The notes under the pieces: model-generated
Seen by the model: only the letters and a program-made list of their open reading frames with translations
Databases searched by the model: none
What the model was told of the DNA's origin: nothing
NCBI GenBank assembly: GCA_944388035.1
Contig: CALXHF010000002.1
Span: forward strand, 1 to 64,000
DNA from: an uncultured Clostridia bacterium
GTDB lineage: Bacteria; Bacillota; Clostridia; TANB77; CAG-508
DNA length: 64,000 nucleotides
Direction: 5' to 3'
Program-made: the position numbers and the translations under genes
In this document: positions 51,377-61,067 of the stretch, in pieces
Layout: each line of letters opens with the position of its first letter
How positions within the stretch are numbered: position 1 is the first letter of the stretch

Positions 51377-53602
51377 ATGAAGAGAATTACTAGTAAAAGT
51401 CTAAATATATTAATCATATTTATTTTATTAATAATATATATATGTCCTATTATAACATTTGCAAATTCTAATTTTACTACGTATGTTGCTTTAGGAGATA
51501 GCATTGCATATGGTTATGGACTTGCAAATAGAGAAACTGAAAGTTATCCTAATATGATAAGAGAGAAATATAATATATCAGAATCAAATTTCCAAAATTT
51601 AAGTATACCAGGTATGACTTGCACAGAGTTTTACCAAAAAATACAAGAGGAAGATTATACAAACGTAATAAGTAATGCAGATCTTTTAACAATTTCAATA
51701 GGCTCAAATGAGTTACTTGGACTTGTTACCAAGGCTGTATCAGAGGTAACTGGTGTTCCTGAAGATAGTGCTAATTTTGTTGAAGAAGCACAAAATGTTT
51801 TTCTTAATGCTAATATGTTAGAAAAATTAAATATGCTAACAGAAATATATAATATGTTTACATCAGAAGAAATGAAATTACAAATTGAAGCTTCAATAAA
51901 TGCTTATAAAGATAGTTGGACAAAATCTATACAATATATTAAACAAATAAATCCAGACATAACTATTGTTGCAACTGAATTTTACAATCCATATTATGAA
52001 ATAAGTTTAGGAAGTTATGATTTAGGCGGATTTGTTGATGAAAATATTCAAAAGTTAAATGAAATTTTAATAAATAGTAGTAATTCAGAAACAGAATATA
52101 AAATAGCCAAAATTTATGATGCTTTTAATATTACAGATCCAAGATTAACAAATGTAAATATTTCACTTTCTAATTTAAATGTAGATCCTCATCCAAATGC
52201 TTTAGGTCATGAAGTTATTTGTACTAAAATAATGGATGCATTAGTAGATGTAGATAACAAAAAAGATATATCAGAGTTAACAATTAGTGAGATAAAAGAC
52301 CAAGCATATACAGGAGAAGAAATTACTCCAAAAGTTACAATTAAAGATGGCGATGTGGAATTAATAGAAAATCAAGATTTTACAGTGTCATACAGTGACA
52401 ATCTAGATATAGGCGAAGCTAAAGTAACTATTATTGGAATTGGAAATTATGAAGGAAAAGTAATTAAAACATTTAATATTACAAATTCAGAACAAAAAGA
52501 TATATCAAACTTAGATACTACAAAACTAAATGATGAAACTTATACTGGTATAAAGATAACACCAGATGTTGAAATTACAGATGGAGATTATAAATTAATT
52601 AAAGATACAGATTATGAGTTATCATATGAAAATAATATAAATGTTGGTACGGCTAAGATAATAATTAGAGGAATTGGAAACTATACTGGAAGTAAAACAT
52701 TAGAGTTTAATATAATTCAAAAAGATATAAATTTAACAACAGTACAAGATATTGTAAATCAAGTATATACAGGTGAAGAAATAACACCAAATGTTATGAT
52801 ATCTGATGGTTCCGCAAAGTTGGTTGAAAATAAAGATTATAATATTTCCTATGAAAATAATATAGAGTTGGGAGAAGCTAGTATTACAATAACAGGAATA
52901 GGAAATTATACTGGTACTACAACGAAAAAATTTAATATAGTAGAAGAAAGTACAGGAGAAATTAAAAATATAGCTGATTTAACAATTGATGAAATAGGAG
53001 ATAAAATATATACAGGAAAATTAATTACTCCTGAGCTTAGAATAAAAGATGGAGATACAGTTTTAATAAAAAATGTAGATTATACAATAAATTATACAGA
53101 TAATATAAATATAGGAACAGCTAAGGTTATTATAAAAGGAATTGGAAACTATGAAGGACAAGTAGAAAAACAATTTAATATAGTTAGAAAAGATATTAAC
53201 TATACTACTATTTTAGATATTCCAGATCAAATTTATACAGGTGAAAATATAGAAGTAAATATAACAATTGAAAGTGACGGTATTGTTCTAAAAGAAGGAG
53301 AAGATTATACTATAGAATATGTTAATAATAAAGAAGTTGGAACAGCTTCAGTAAAAATAGAGGGTATAGGAAATTATGAAGGAACGATGACAAAGACATT
53401 TAATATTATTGAAAATAATGATAACGAAAATGATAATAAACAAGATAACAATATAAATAATAGTGAAAATAATAATATGGTTGCTGATAAAATACTTCCT
53501 TTTGCAGGAAAAAATATTATTCTATATATTCTTATTGGAGTACTAACTATAGTAATTGCTACAACTTTTATATGGCTTAAGAAAAATAGAGATATTAAAT
53601 AA
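51377..53602 (+). CDS. secreted SGNH/GDSL hydrolase with five Ig-like repeats and a C-terminal anchor
   Basis: A 741-residue secreted protein. A signal peptide (residues about 1-30) is followed by an SGNH esterase domain: YVALGDSIAYGYG (catalytic Ser, block I), SIPGMTC (Gly block), ISIGSNE (Asn block) and DPHPNALGHEV (Asp-x-x-His, block V). Five repeats of about 80 residues follow (about 300-690), each with YTGEEITP and a GIGNYEG closing strand. The end (MVADKILPFAGKN, then a hydrophobic helix and KKNRD) resembles a sorting signal, with LPFAG in place of LPxTG. A cell-surface esterase acting on acylated polysaccharide is a reasonable inference. Confidence 0.88.
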   Translation: MKRITSKSLNILIIFILLIIYICPIITFANSNFTTYVALGDSIAYGYGLANRETESYPNMIREKYNISESNFQNLSIPGMTCTEFYQKIQEEDYTNVISNADLLTISIGSNELLGLVTKAVSEVTGVPEDSANFVEEAQNVFLNANMLEKLNMLTEIYNMFTSEEMKLQIEASINAYKDSWTKSIQYIKQINPDITIVATEFYNPYYEISLGSYDLGGFVDENIQKLNEILINSSNSETEYKIAKIYDAFNITDPRLTNVNISLSNLNVDPHPNALGHEVICTKIMDALVDVDNKKDISELTISEIKDQAYTGEEITPKVTIKDGDVELIENQDFTVSYSDNLDIGEAKVTIIGIGNYEGKVIKTFNITNSEQKDISNLDTTKLNDETYTGIKITPDVEITDGDYKLIKDTDYELSYENNINVGTAKIIIRGIGNYTGSKTLEFNIIQKDINLTTVQDIVNQVYTGEEITPNVMISDGSAKLVENKDYNISYENNIELGEASITITGIGNYTGTTTKKFNIVEESTGEIKNIADLTIDEIGDKIYTGKLITPELRIKDGDTVLIKNVDYTINYTDNINIGTAKVIIKGIGNYEGQVEKQFNIVRKDINYTTILDIPDQIYTGENIEVNITIESDGIVLKEGEDYTIEYVNNKEVGTASVKIEGIGNYEGTMTKTFNIIENNDNENDNKQDNNINNSENNNMVADKILPFAGKNIILYILIGVLTIVIATTFIWLKKNRDIK

Positions 53603-53622
53603 AGTAATTTTAAATTAATAAG

Positions 53623-53657
53623 AAACTATTGTATGTAAAAAATACAATAGTTTTTTT
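53623..53657 (+). terminator. terminator
   Basis: AAACTATTGTAT pairs with ATACAATAGTTT, then TTTT. Confidence 0.85.
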
Positions 53658-53701
53658 CATAAAAAAGTTTTTTTCTAATAAAATTATTCAAAGGTGATAA
53701 T

Positions 53702-54289
53702 ATGTTAAATATAATTTTCCCAATTTTTATTTTAATTTCTTTTGCTTTTGGTATTTTTACAGGAAAGTTAGAAGATTTAAATAATTCTATTTTTGAAAGT
53801 ACAAATCAAGCAATTACATTATCTTTTGAGCTATTAGGTACTATGTGCTTATGGAGTGGTATTATGAATATAGCAAGTAAAACTTCTTTAATTAGTAAAC
53901 TTATTAAATTATTATCTCCTATTCTTAATTTTTTATTTCCTGATTTAAAAGAAAATAAAAAAATTAAAAAAGAAATTTCTATGAATATTGTAGCAAATAT
54001 TTTAGGATTAGGTAATGCTGCTACTCCATTAGGTTTAAAAGCTATGAAGTCTATGCAAGAGGAAAATAATAATAAAGGTATTTTATCAGATAGTATGATG
54101 ATGTTTATTGTTATTAATACTGCTTCTATACAACTTATTCCGACTACTGTCATTGCTATTCGTAATTCTTTAGGTTCTAACAACCCAAGTTCTATTATTT
54201 TTCCTACTTGGGTAGCTACTATTATTGCAGCTTTTGTGGGAGTTTTTGTTACTAAAATCGTTATAAAATTAACAAAGGGAGTAAAATAA
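53702..54289 (+). CDS. spore maturation protein A
   Basis: A 195-residue polytopic membrane protein of the nucleoside-recognition (Gate) family, SpmA type. MLNIIFPIFILISFAFGIFT, LGTMCLWSGIMNIASKTSLI, LGLGNAATPLGLKAMKSMQE and FIVINTASIQLIPTTVIAIR are characteristic. Needed for spore core dehydration in Bacillus. spmB follows after 1 bp. Confidence 0.95.
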   Translation: MLNIIFPIFILISFAFGIFTGKLEDLNNSIFESTNQAITLSFELLGTMCLWSGIMNIASKTSLISKLIKLLSPILNFLFPDLKENKKIKKEISMNIVANILGLGNAATPLGLKAMKSMQEENNNKGILSDSMMMFIVINTASIQLIPTTVIAIRNSLGSNNPSSIIFPTWVATIIAAFVGVFVTKIVIKLTKGVK

Positions 54290-54290
54290 T

Positions 54291-54815
54291 ATGCAAGTGA
54301 TTAATTTTTTTTCTAATTTAGCTATGCCTATGGTTATTTTTTTTATTGTTTTATATGGAGTAACTGAAAAAGTTAAAGTTTTTGATAATTTTTTAGAAGG
54401 TGCTAAAGAAGGCATTAAAACTACTTTTTCTATTTTACCCACTCTAATTGGTTTGTTTTTAGCAATTGGAGCTTTAAGGAGTTCGGGCATTTTAGATTTA
54501 ATTATTAAGATTACTAGTCCTATTTTAGAAATATTTAATTTTCCAAGTGAGCTTATGCCACTTGCTATTTTAAGACCTATTTCAGGTAGTGCTTCTATTG
54601 CTGTTGCTACAGACATTATGAAACAAGCAGGTGTTGATTCTTTAATTGGTAATATTGCTTCTACTATTATGGGTTCTACTGAAACTACTCTTTACACAAT
54701 TGCTATTTATACTAGTTGTATTAAAATAAAAAAGACTAGATTTATTCTACTTGCTGCCCTTACTGCTGATATTACTGGTATTATTGTAAGTAACCTTATT
54801 TGGAATTTTTTATAA
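54291..54815 (+). CDS. spore maturation protein B
   Basis: A 174-residue partner of SpmA with the same fold: EGAKEGIKTTFSILPTLIGL, RPISGSASIAVATDIMKQAG, GNIASTIMGSTETTLYTIAI. Overall gene order and size are those of the standard spmAB operon. Confidence 0.95.
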   Translation: MQVINFFSNLAMPMVIFFIVLYGVTEKVKVFDNFLEGAKEGIKTTFSILPTLIGLFLAIGALRSSGILDLIIKITSPILEIFNFPSELMPLAILRPISGSASIAVATDIMKQAGVDSLIGNIASTIMGSTETTLYTIAIYTSCIKIKKTRFILLAALTADITGIIVSNLIWNFL

Positions 54816-54915
54816 ATGTAAAAAATAATAAATAGAAATATTTTTGTACAAAGTATGTCAATAATTTTTAAAAATGTCATAAAAAAATAATAAAATTAAC
54901 TTTTAAATTAAGTAG

Positions 54916-54945
54916 TTGACAATAAAATATAAATGGTAGTATTAT
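54916..54945 (+). promoter_or_regulatory. promoter before a small gene
   Basis: TTGACA (54916-54921), 18-bp spacer, TATTAT (54940-54945). Predicted leader of ~100 nt to the small gene at 55053. The rest of 54816-55240 has no other gene. Confidence 0.5.
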
Positions 54946-55052
54946 AGATATAGTTAATTCAAATTTTAATTCTTATTTTTCCTAGTTTTAAGATATAAAA
55001 TTAAAAATAAAAGTGAAAAATGAAAAAATAAAATTAAGAAAGAAGTGATTTT

Positions 55053-55202
55053 ATGAAAATAATTTTATTTATATTAATATTTTTAATAGTTAGAAAAGTA
55101 ATAATAAAAAAGAAAACAAAAGAATTAATAAAAGAATTGGAAATAAAAAAAGATAAGAAAGGAGAAAGAAGAAACAAGAAAAAAGAAAAAATAAGAAAAT
55201 AA
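55053..55202 (+). CDS. small Lys-rich membrane peptide
   Basis: A 49-residue frame, MKIILFILIFLIVRKVIIKK..., behind AGAAAGAAGTG. One hydrophobic helix is followed by an almost wholly Lys/Glu/Arg tail. Its own promoter supports coding, but the composition is so A-rich that chance is not excluded. Confidence 0.4.
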   Translation: MKIILFILIFLIVRKVIIKKKTKELIKELEIKKDKKGERRNKKKEKIRK

Positions 55203-55228
55203 AAAAAGAAAAAAATAAAAAATAAAAA

Positions 55229-55248
55229 ACAGATAATAAATTATCTGT
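55229..55248 (-). terminator. terminator of the rlmH operon
   Basis: ACAGATAAT and ATTATCTGT pair; on the minus strand TTTTTATTTTTT follows. The stem includes the rlmH stop. Confidence 0.75.
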
Positions 55249-55720
55249 GATAAGTTTCGTTATGGGAAATTTTAAAGCTTCTAAAAATTTGTTCTAAAAG
55301 GAATACTCTAAATAATTGATGAGGAAAAGTCATTTTAGAAAAAGAAATTATTTTATTACAATTATTTAGAAGTTCATCTGTTAAACCTAAAGAACCACCA
55401 ATAATAAAAGAAATATTACTATTTTCCATAGAAATATTATCAATAGTTTTAGAAAATTCTTCAGAAGTAAATTCTTTACCTCTTAAATCTAAAGCAATTT
55501 TATAACTATCTTTAGGAATATGAGAAAGTATTTTACTTGCTTCTTTTTCCTTAATTTCTATTTCTAAACTAGAATTCAATTTATCAGGAATTTTCTCATC
55601 TGAGAGTTCAATAATATTTAATTTACAATATTTAGAAAGCCTTTTAGAATATTCATCTATTGCATCTTTCAAATATTTTTCTTTAATTTTACCAATACAA
55701 ATAATATTAATAGTTAGCAT
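55241..55720 (-). CDS. 23S rRNA (pseudouridine1915-N3)-methyltransferase RlmH
   Basis: A 159-residue SPOUT methyltransferase. INIICIGKIKEKYLKDAIDE opens it, LDLRGKEFTSEEFS and FIIGGSLGLTDELL form the knotted SAM site, and SFSKMTFPHQLFRVFLLEQI followed by YHR ends it, all diagnostic. The last gene of a minus-strand run from murA through the MBL hydrolase. Confidence 0.96.
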   Translation of the reverse strand: MLTINIICIGKIKEKYLKDAIDEYSKRLSKYCKLNIIELSDEKIPDKLNSSLEIEIKEKEASKILSHIPKDSYKIALDLRGKEFTSEEFSKTIDNISMENSNISFIIGGSLGLTDELLNNCNKIISFSKMTFPHQLFRVFLLEQIFRSFKISHNETYHR

Positions 55721-55757
55721 TTTTAATTTCCTTATTTTTTACTCTTTTTTGTTTTAT

Positions 55758-56549
55758 TTACTTTTTAATATCAATAATCTTACTATGTGTATCTCTAGAA
55801 GCAACATTAAGAATAAGTCTATCTTGATTATTACTAGAAATAAGCTCATCAATAACAGTTTGGTAAGCAAGTTCTGGAAAATTACTCTCTTTACTTAAAT
55901 GACCTAGCATTGCAGTTTTTAAACCAGACTGTATCAAATAAGAAAGAGTTTTACCAGCAATTTCATTAGATAAATGCCCTGTTGGACCTGCAATTCTTGT
56001 TTTTAAAGAAAATGGGTAAGATGAGTATTTTAAAACTTCTGGGTCATAATTTGCTTCAAGCATTACAAATAAGCTTTCTTCTAAATTCTTTAAAATACCA
56101 CTGGTCATATGACCAATATCTGTTGCTATACTTATTTTTTTGTCATTATTATAAATATTAAAACCACAAGGGTTTACTGCATCATGTGGTATTGAAAAAG
56201 GTTTAATGGCTAAATCACCAATTTCAAACTTATCAGTAACCTTAAAAAGTTTAATATTTTTATCTGCAATTTTATCTTTTTGTTTAGGCATATTATCTAA
56301 AGTTTCTTGATTTACAAAAACAGGTAAATCAAACTTTTTAGAAAAAGAACCTAAAGATTGAACGTGGTCTATATGTTCGTGTGTAACTAAAATACCATCT
56401 AAAGATTTTGGGTCTACATTAATATCATTTAAAGCTGTTTCAATCTTCTTACAACTAACACCAGCATCTACTAAAATCTTGGTATTATCAGTTTCAACAA
56501 ATAAACTATTTCCACTACTTCCACTATATAAACTACAAAATTTAAACAT
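55758..56549 (-). CDS. WalJ/YycJ-like metallo-beta-lactamase-fold hydrolase
   Basis: A 263-residue protein. CSLYSGSSGNSLFVET, LVDAGVSCKK, the metal motif THEHIDHV (residues about 57-64), and SIATDIGHM/LSKESNFPE are typical of YycJ. WalJ is linked to cell-wall metabolism and exonuclease activity in Bacillus. 37 bp upstream of rlmH, as in many Firmicutes. Confidence 0.92.
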   Translation of the reverse strand: MFKFCSLYSGSSGNSLFVETDNTKILVDAGVSCKKIETALNDINVDPKSLDGILVTHEHIDHVQSLGSFSKKFDLPVFVNQETLDNMPKQKDKIADKNIKLFKVTDKFEIGDLAIKPFSIPHDAVNPCGFNIYNNDKKISIATDIGHMTSGILKNLEESLFVMLEANYDPEVLKYSSYPFSLKTRIAGPTGHLSNEIAGKTLSYLIQSGLKTAMLGHLSKESNFPELAYQTVIDELISSNNQDRLILNVASRDTHSKIIDIKK

Positions 56550-56563
56550 TGTTTATTACTTCC

Positions 56564-57826
56564 TTATTCTTCTGTTACTCTTTTAATATTTGCTCCTAAT
56601 TTTCTAAATTTACCTTCAATATCTTCATATCCACGGTCAATATGTTGTAAATTATATATATCGGTCTCACCTTGTGCACAAATGCCAGCAATAACTAAAG
56701 CAGCACCTGCTCTTAAATCTGTACAATATACAGGAGCACCAGATAATTTTTTAACACCTTCAAAAAATGCTGTTTTACCATTTGCTGTAATTTTAGCGCC
56801 CATTTTATTTAATTCATCTGTATATTGGAATCTAGATTCCCAGATACTTTCATTAATAACACTATTACCATTTGCTAAAGATAATACAACACCCATTTGT
56901 GGTTGTAAATCTGTTGGAAAACCTGGATAAGGTAAAGTTTTTATATGTGCTTTATTTGGTCTTTTATTACACCAAACACGAATACTATCAATATTATCTT
57001 CAACATTTCCACCAACTTCAATAATTTTAGCAGTGATAGACTCTAAGTGTTTAGTAATACAATTTTTTAAAGTAATATCACCTCTGGTTGCAACTGCAGC
57101 AAGCATAAAAGTACCTGCTTCAATCTGGTCTGGAACGACTGAATAAGTTGCATCCCCGTGAAGTTTTTCAACACCATTAATTTTAATAACATCAGTACCA
57201 GCACCACGAATATCTGCCCCCATTGTATTTAAAAAGTTTGCAACATCAACTATATGTGGCTCTTTTGCAGCATTGTCTATAGTTGTAGTTCCTTTTGCTA
57301 AAACAGCTGCTAGCATTACATTAATAGTAGCTCCAACAGAAACAATATCCATATAAATAGGTGCACCTTTCAATTTTTTAGCTTTAGCATTTATCTTTCC
57401 TTTTTCTACAGTAACATTTGCACCTAAAGCTTCAAAACCTTTTATATGTTGGTCAATTGGTCTTGCACCTAATTTACAGCCACCAGGCATACCAACTTCT
57501 ATTTCACCTTTCCTACCAAGCATAGAACCAATAATATAATAAGAAGCTCTAAATTTACTTGTCAAATCCATAGGTGCTTTTGTTGTTTTTATTTCTCTAG
57601 TATCTATAGTTATAGAATTTTTATTGTTCCAAGTAATTTTTGCACCTAATTTTTCTAAAATTTCACAAGAAATTTCAATATCACTAATATGTGGTAAATT
57701 CTCAATTGTACAAACACCATCTATTAACAATGTTGCAGGAAGTATTGCAACTGCTGCATTTTTTGCTCCGCTTATTTCAACCTCTCCTTTTAATTGAGTA
57801 GGTCCTGTAACTACTAATTTTTCCAA
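56564..57826 (-). CDS. UDP-N-acetylglucosamine 1-carboxyvinyltransferase MurA
   Basis: A 420-residue enzyme that transfers enolpyruvate to UDP-GlcNAc, the first committed step of peptidoglycan synthesis. VTGPTQLKGEVEISGAKNAA opens it; GMPGGCKLGARPIDQHIKGF holds the catalytic Cys (near residue 117) targeted by fosfomycin; YPGFPTDLQPQMGVVLSLA and DLRAGAALVIAGI are conserved. The Cys is present, so the enzyme should be fosfomycin-sensitive. Confidence 0.96.
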   Translation of the reverse strand: MEKLVVTGPTQLKGEVEISGAKNAAVAILPATLLIDGVCTIENLPHISDIEISCEILEKLGAKITWNNKNSITIDTREIKTTKAPMDLTSKFRASYYIIGSMLGRKGEIEVGMPGGCKLGARPIDQHIKGFEALGANVTVEKGKINAKAKKLKGAPIYMDIVSVGATINVMLAAVLAKGTTTIDNAAKEPHIVDVANFLNTMGADIRGAGTDVIKINGVEKLHGDATYSVVPDQIEAGTFMLAAVATRGDITLKNCITKHLESITAKIIEVGGNVEDNIDSIRVWCNKRPNKAHIKTLPYPGFPTDLQPQMGVVLSLANGNSVINESIWESRFQYTDELNKMGAKITANGKTAFFEGVKKLSGAPVYCTDLRAGAALVIAGICAQGETDIYNLQHIDRGYEDIEGKFRKLGANIKRVTEE

Positions 57827-57875
57827 TTAAATTCCCCCTGTATATATCCCTTATTTTTTTAGTATTTCAAATAAA

Positions 57876-57904
57876 AATAGAGTGTATTACATTAACACTC
57901 TATT
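57876..57904 (-). terminator. terminator after spoIIR
   Basis: AATAGAGTGT pairs with ACACTCTATT; on the minus strand TTTTATTTG follows. Confidence 0.75.
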
Positions 57905-57942
57905 ACTAACTAAATATACCATAAAGTCAAACACATTGCAAG

Positions 57943-58608
57943 TTATTTTCTTGCAGTAATGAAATTGTTTTGGTTAAAAAACTCAAGTATCTTAAATTTA
58001 AATTGTATTTTAGTATCAGAATCATTAGAAACTAGAGCATATTCCTCTTCTGATAAATTATTTTCTAATTCTTCTTTAGACTCTTCTGGAACAACACCAG
58101 AACTTACATCAACAAAACATAGAGGTGGAAACATTACACACCACCAGTTTTGACCTTTAGCTTCTCCAATTTCTACTCTTAAAGCATCATAAAAACCAGC
58201 AGGTAGTGATATATCACCATAATCTTTAGTAGGAAAACTAAAATTACCAATACTAATATTAACATCATAAGAATAACCGTTATCTTTAATAGTATCTAAA
58301 GCAATTTGTTTAAAATCATCTTTGTGTTCAGTAACTAAATTAATTGCATCTTGTTTATTTTCACAATTAGCACAAATACTATTCATATAATTAATTAAAC
58401 TATCTCTAACTTTATACTTTAAATCTTGGTCTTCTTTAGAATCACTATTTGCAATAACGTGCAATCTAAAAACGCTATTTGCAATGTCAGTAGAAACATT
58501 TTGAGCATAAGAAAATGCACAAATTGTTGTATATAAAAAAAGTAAAAAACTTAAAATAATTACCATTTTTACCTTGGAATTTTTAAAGAAATTTAATATT
58601 TTTTTCAT
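57943..58608 (-). CDS. stage II sporulation protein R
   Basis: A 221-residue secreted signalling protein made in the forespore that activates sigma-E processing by SpoIIGA. N-terminal helix (MVIILSFLLFLYTTICAF), then SVFRLHVIANSDSKEDQDLK, LKYKVRDSLINYM, FPTKDYGDISLPAGFYDALR and GQNWWCVMFPPLCF, all diagnostic. Good GGAGGTAAC site. Confidence 0.95.
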   Translation of the reverse strand: MKKILNFFKNSKVKMVIILSFLLFLYTTICAFSYAQNVSTDIANSVFRLHVIANSDSKEDQDLKYKVRDSLINYMNSICANCENKQDAINLVTEHKDDFKQIALDTIKDNGYSYDVNISIGNFSFPTKDYGDISLPAGFYDALRVEIGEAKGQNWWCVMFPPLCFVDVSSGVVPEESKEELENNLSEEEYALVSNDSDTKIQFKFKILEFFNQNNFITARK

Positions 58609-58847
58609 AAGTTACCTCCAAAAAACTTTTTTTCTAAAATCTTCTTGTTATAAGTATTAACAAAAATGAATATATTTATACATATTAGAATTATTTTAAT
58701 TTTTTTGAAAAAAATGTCGAAAACTTTTTTGAAATATATTTGAAATATTATTGACACATTTGTAAATAAATGGTAAAATTTACCAGTAAGCAGAAATAAA
58801 AAATCTTGATTTCCGTAAGGATAGAAAAGAAAAAGGAGAGAGTTTTT

Positions 58848-59324
58848 ATGGAGAAAACAAAAGAAAAAACTTGCGTATTTTTTGCAAGCGACTATCATTT
58901 TGAAATGATAACATTACCATTTATAGAAAAAAATTTAAGAAATAATAAAAAAATTATAGTTCTAACAGAGAATGATTTAGAAGATACAATCAAAAATTTA
59001 ATATCAAAAGTAAATTTGAAAGAAGAGAAGAAAGAAAAAATATTTAAAATCGACTGGAAAAATAATGATTTAAAAAAATTCAAAGAAATAAAAAAAGAAG
59101 TAGAAAATAAAGAAGATTTAATAATTTTTATAAAAGGAAAAGAGAATTATATTAAAAATGTAAATGAAAATATAGCAAAATGGACAAATAAAACAGACAC
59201 AGTAAAAATAATAGATTGTTATGATGTAGAAGAAATTAGAGAACATTTTGCAGACGTAGTAAATTATTATGAAAATGTATTAAGTACTACGGGAGAAAGA
59301 AAAATACGTCAACTGAAAAGTTAA
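58848..59324 (+). CDS. hypothetical charged protein
   Basis: A 158-residue soluble protein (MEKTKEKTCVFFASDYHFEM...). The alternation of beta strands (VFFASDYHF, KIIVLTE, LIIFIKG, VKIIDCY) and charged helices suggests a small Rossmann-like or thioredoxin-like fold. I do not recognise the family. The ATG at 58848 has an AAAGGAGAG site; a longer frame to 58806 is not needed. Divergent from spoIIR. Confidence 0.6.
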   Translation: MEKTKEKTCVFFASDYHFEMITLPFIEKNLRNNKKIIVLTENDLEDTIKNLISKVNLKEEKKEKIFKIDWKNNDLKKFKEIKKEVENKEDLIIFIKGKENYIKNVNENIAKWTNKTDTVKIIDCYDVEEIREHFADVVNYYENVLSTTGERKIRQLKS

Positions 59325-59374
59325 ATGCAACTTGGAAGAGGTAAAAGCAATTTGTACGAGAAATAGCAATTTAT

Positions 59375-59412
59375 AAGCAATATTTTAGGGCAAAGGTATT
59401 GCTTATTTTGCA
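59375..59412 (+). terminator. terminator of the preceding gene
   Basis: AAGCAATA pairs with TATTGCTT, then ATTTTGC. The remaining stretch to 59530 has no gene. Confidence 0.55.
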
Positions 59413-59530
59413 TTTTTAGTGTAAAATATATGTATATTCCAAGAAAAATTTGCAAGGCAAACAAGCCAAATTGTATTTAAATTTTTTTCTGTAAAGTTAA
59501 ATGCCATTTGACTCTAGTTTGTAAATATTA

Positions 59531-60866
59531 AATTAAGTAAATGTTTTTGGTTAAGATTTTATTTGTTAAAAGTTAAAAAGTGTTTATTTTAAAAGATGAG
59601 GAGTGGTGTTTACCTCATCTTTTGCTATCTTTTGTATATTTAATTTATCAGCTACTTTTTTACCATAAATAAAAGTAAATACTTCATAAGGTGTTTTATC
59701 ACCTAATGATTTTCTTGGAGTAGAATTTATGTGTGAGAACATTAAATCTACTTTTTCCTGTGTTAGATGTGACCAATTCTGTCCCTTAGGTAGAATTTCT
59801 CTAATAAAGAGATGATTGTTTTCTACATGTGGCTTTTGACTTGATTGTTGAGGGTCACAATAAAATATTTTGCTTCTTATTTCACCAGTTTCAGTATTTA
59901 TCTCAAATTGTATAGGCTTAGAAAATTCTGTACCTCTATCAGTTAAGAGAAGCGAAAATAAGCTCTCAAATTCTTTATCAGATAATTTGTCTTGAAGTCT
60001 ATTTAAAGCTGTTGACATTGAATCTGAAGTCTTTTTACTATGTAATATTCCAATCATAAAAGAAGTATTTTCAAAGATGAAAGTTTGAATGTAAGGTCCA
60101 GATTGATTATTATAAACTGTATCCATTTCTGTTGTAGGAACATTAGGATTTTCAAGTTTATATTCAAGATAATCAGTATAAGTTCTACCTTCATAACAAG
60201 CTGGTTCTTTTCTCTTTTTTAGTGTTTCTTTCTTATGCATCCTTCTTTTTACTTTTCTTTTTAAAGTTAAATTTGTTACATCCCAATCTTTAAATAGTCC
60301 CATTTCTATGTAGTTATAAATTGTTTTTTCACACAAGTTTATTTCAGGGTGATTGTGTAAGATAGTATAGATAGATTGTCCGTTTTTTTATTAAAGGGCA
60401 TATAATATGAGCTAGTTCAATTAATTCTGATCTAGTTAAATTAACACCCTGTCTAGCATCAGTTAAAGTGTATTCATAACTTTTTTGAGCAATTTTAGCT
60501 TTATAGAAATATTTATCCAACTTACAAGATTTTAAGTTGGGACAATTATTACAAGCACCGATGTATCTATCTCTGTCAGGACATTTAATTGGTTGATATA
60601 GACTACATTTACCAGTACAAACCTTACAATCTTTAAAGAAAGAGCAATTATAAGCGTTTTCATTAAAAAGATTAGAAGGTTTAAGTTTTCTGTGCCTCAT
60701 AATTTCTCTAGCAACAGTAGAACGACTCTTATCAATTTCATCAGCAATCTCAAATTTTCTTTTTCTTAAGTTAATCATTTCTTCTATTTTACATCTTTGG
60801 TCGAAAGACAGCTTACTAGCATTTTTCATAGGATACCTCTTTTCTACCAAAAACATTTACATAATT
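59531..60866 (-). mobile_element. IS30-family insertion element
   Basis: Perfect inverted repeats GTAAATGTTTTTGG (59537-59550) and CCAAAAACATTTAC (60847-60860), extended by partial matches on both sides, bracket a single transposase. The outermost ends and the short target duplication typical of IS30 could not be set precisely. Confidence 0.75.
59584..60829 (-). CDS. IS30-family transposase with a +1 frameshift at a CGG codon
   Basis: The N-terminal part has the IS30 helix-turn-helix (LSFDQRCKIEEMINLRKRKF, RSTVAREIMRH) and Cys-rich CKVCTGKCSLYQPIKCPDRD. The frame then reads ATA AAA AAA CGG ACA (CGG at 60382-60380) and stops 11 codons later. Skipping the C gives AAA AAA GGA CAA TCT, the conserved KKGQSIYTILHNHPEINLCE, and the rest continues: DDE Asp in TEMDTVYN, LLTDRGTEFS, and the Glu in PHVENNHLFIREILPKGQNW. 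The total from the ATG at 60829 is 414 residues. A longer start at 60856 lies in the terminal repeat. It may be active if the shift is decoded. Confidence 0.85.
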
Positions 60867-61067
60867 AATTATATCAAAAATGCTTTAAGTTGTACACTAA
60901 GAGACCATGTAAGAGTAAAGTATATCTTGTGTCTTCTTAATTGCTTTTACTTTTTCAATTGAGGAGAAAGAAAAATACAAAAATAATATGTCAAAAGTGT
61001 TGATATTTTTCTTATAATAGTATATAAATAAAAGTGCACATACTATTTAAGAAAAGGAGATTTTATA

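Noticed and set aside
58605..58898. 97-residue minus-strand frame between spoIIR and the hypothetical gene
   Set aside because: Low-complexity Phe/Ile/Lys content, runs through the spoIIR promoter area and the start of the opposite gene.
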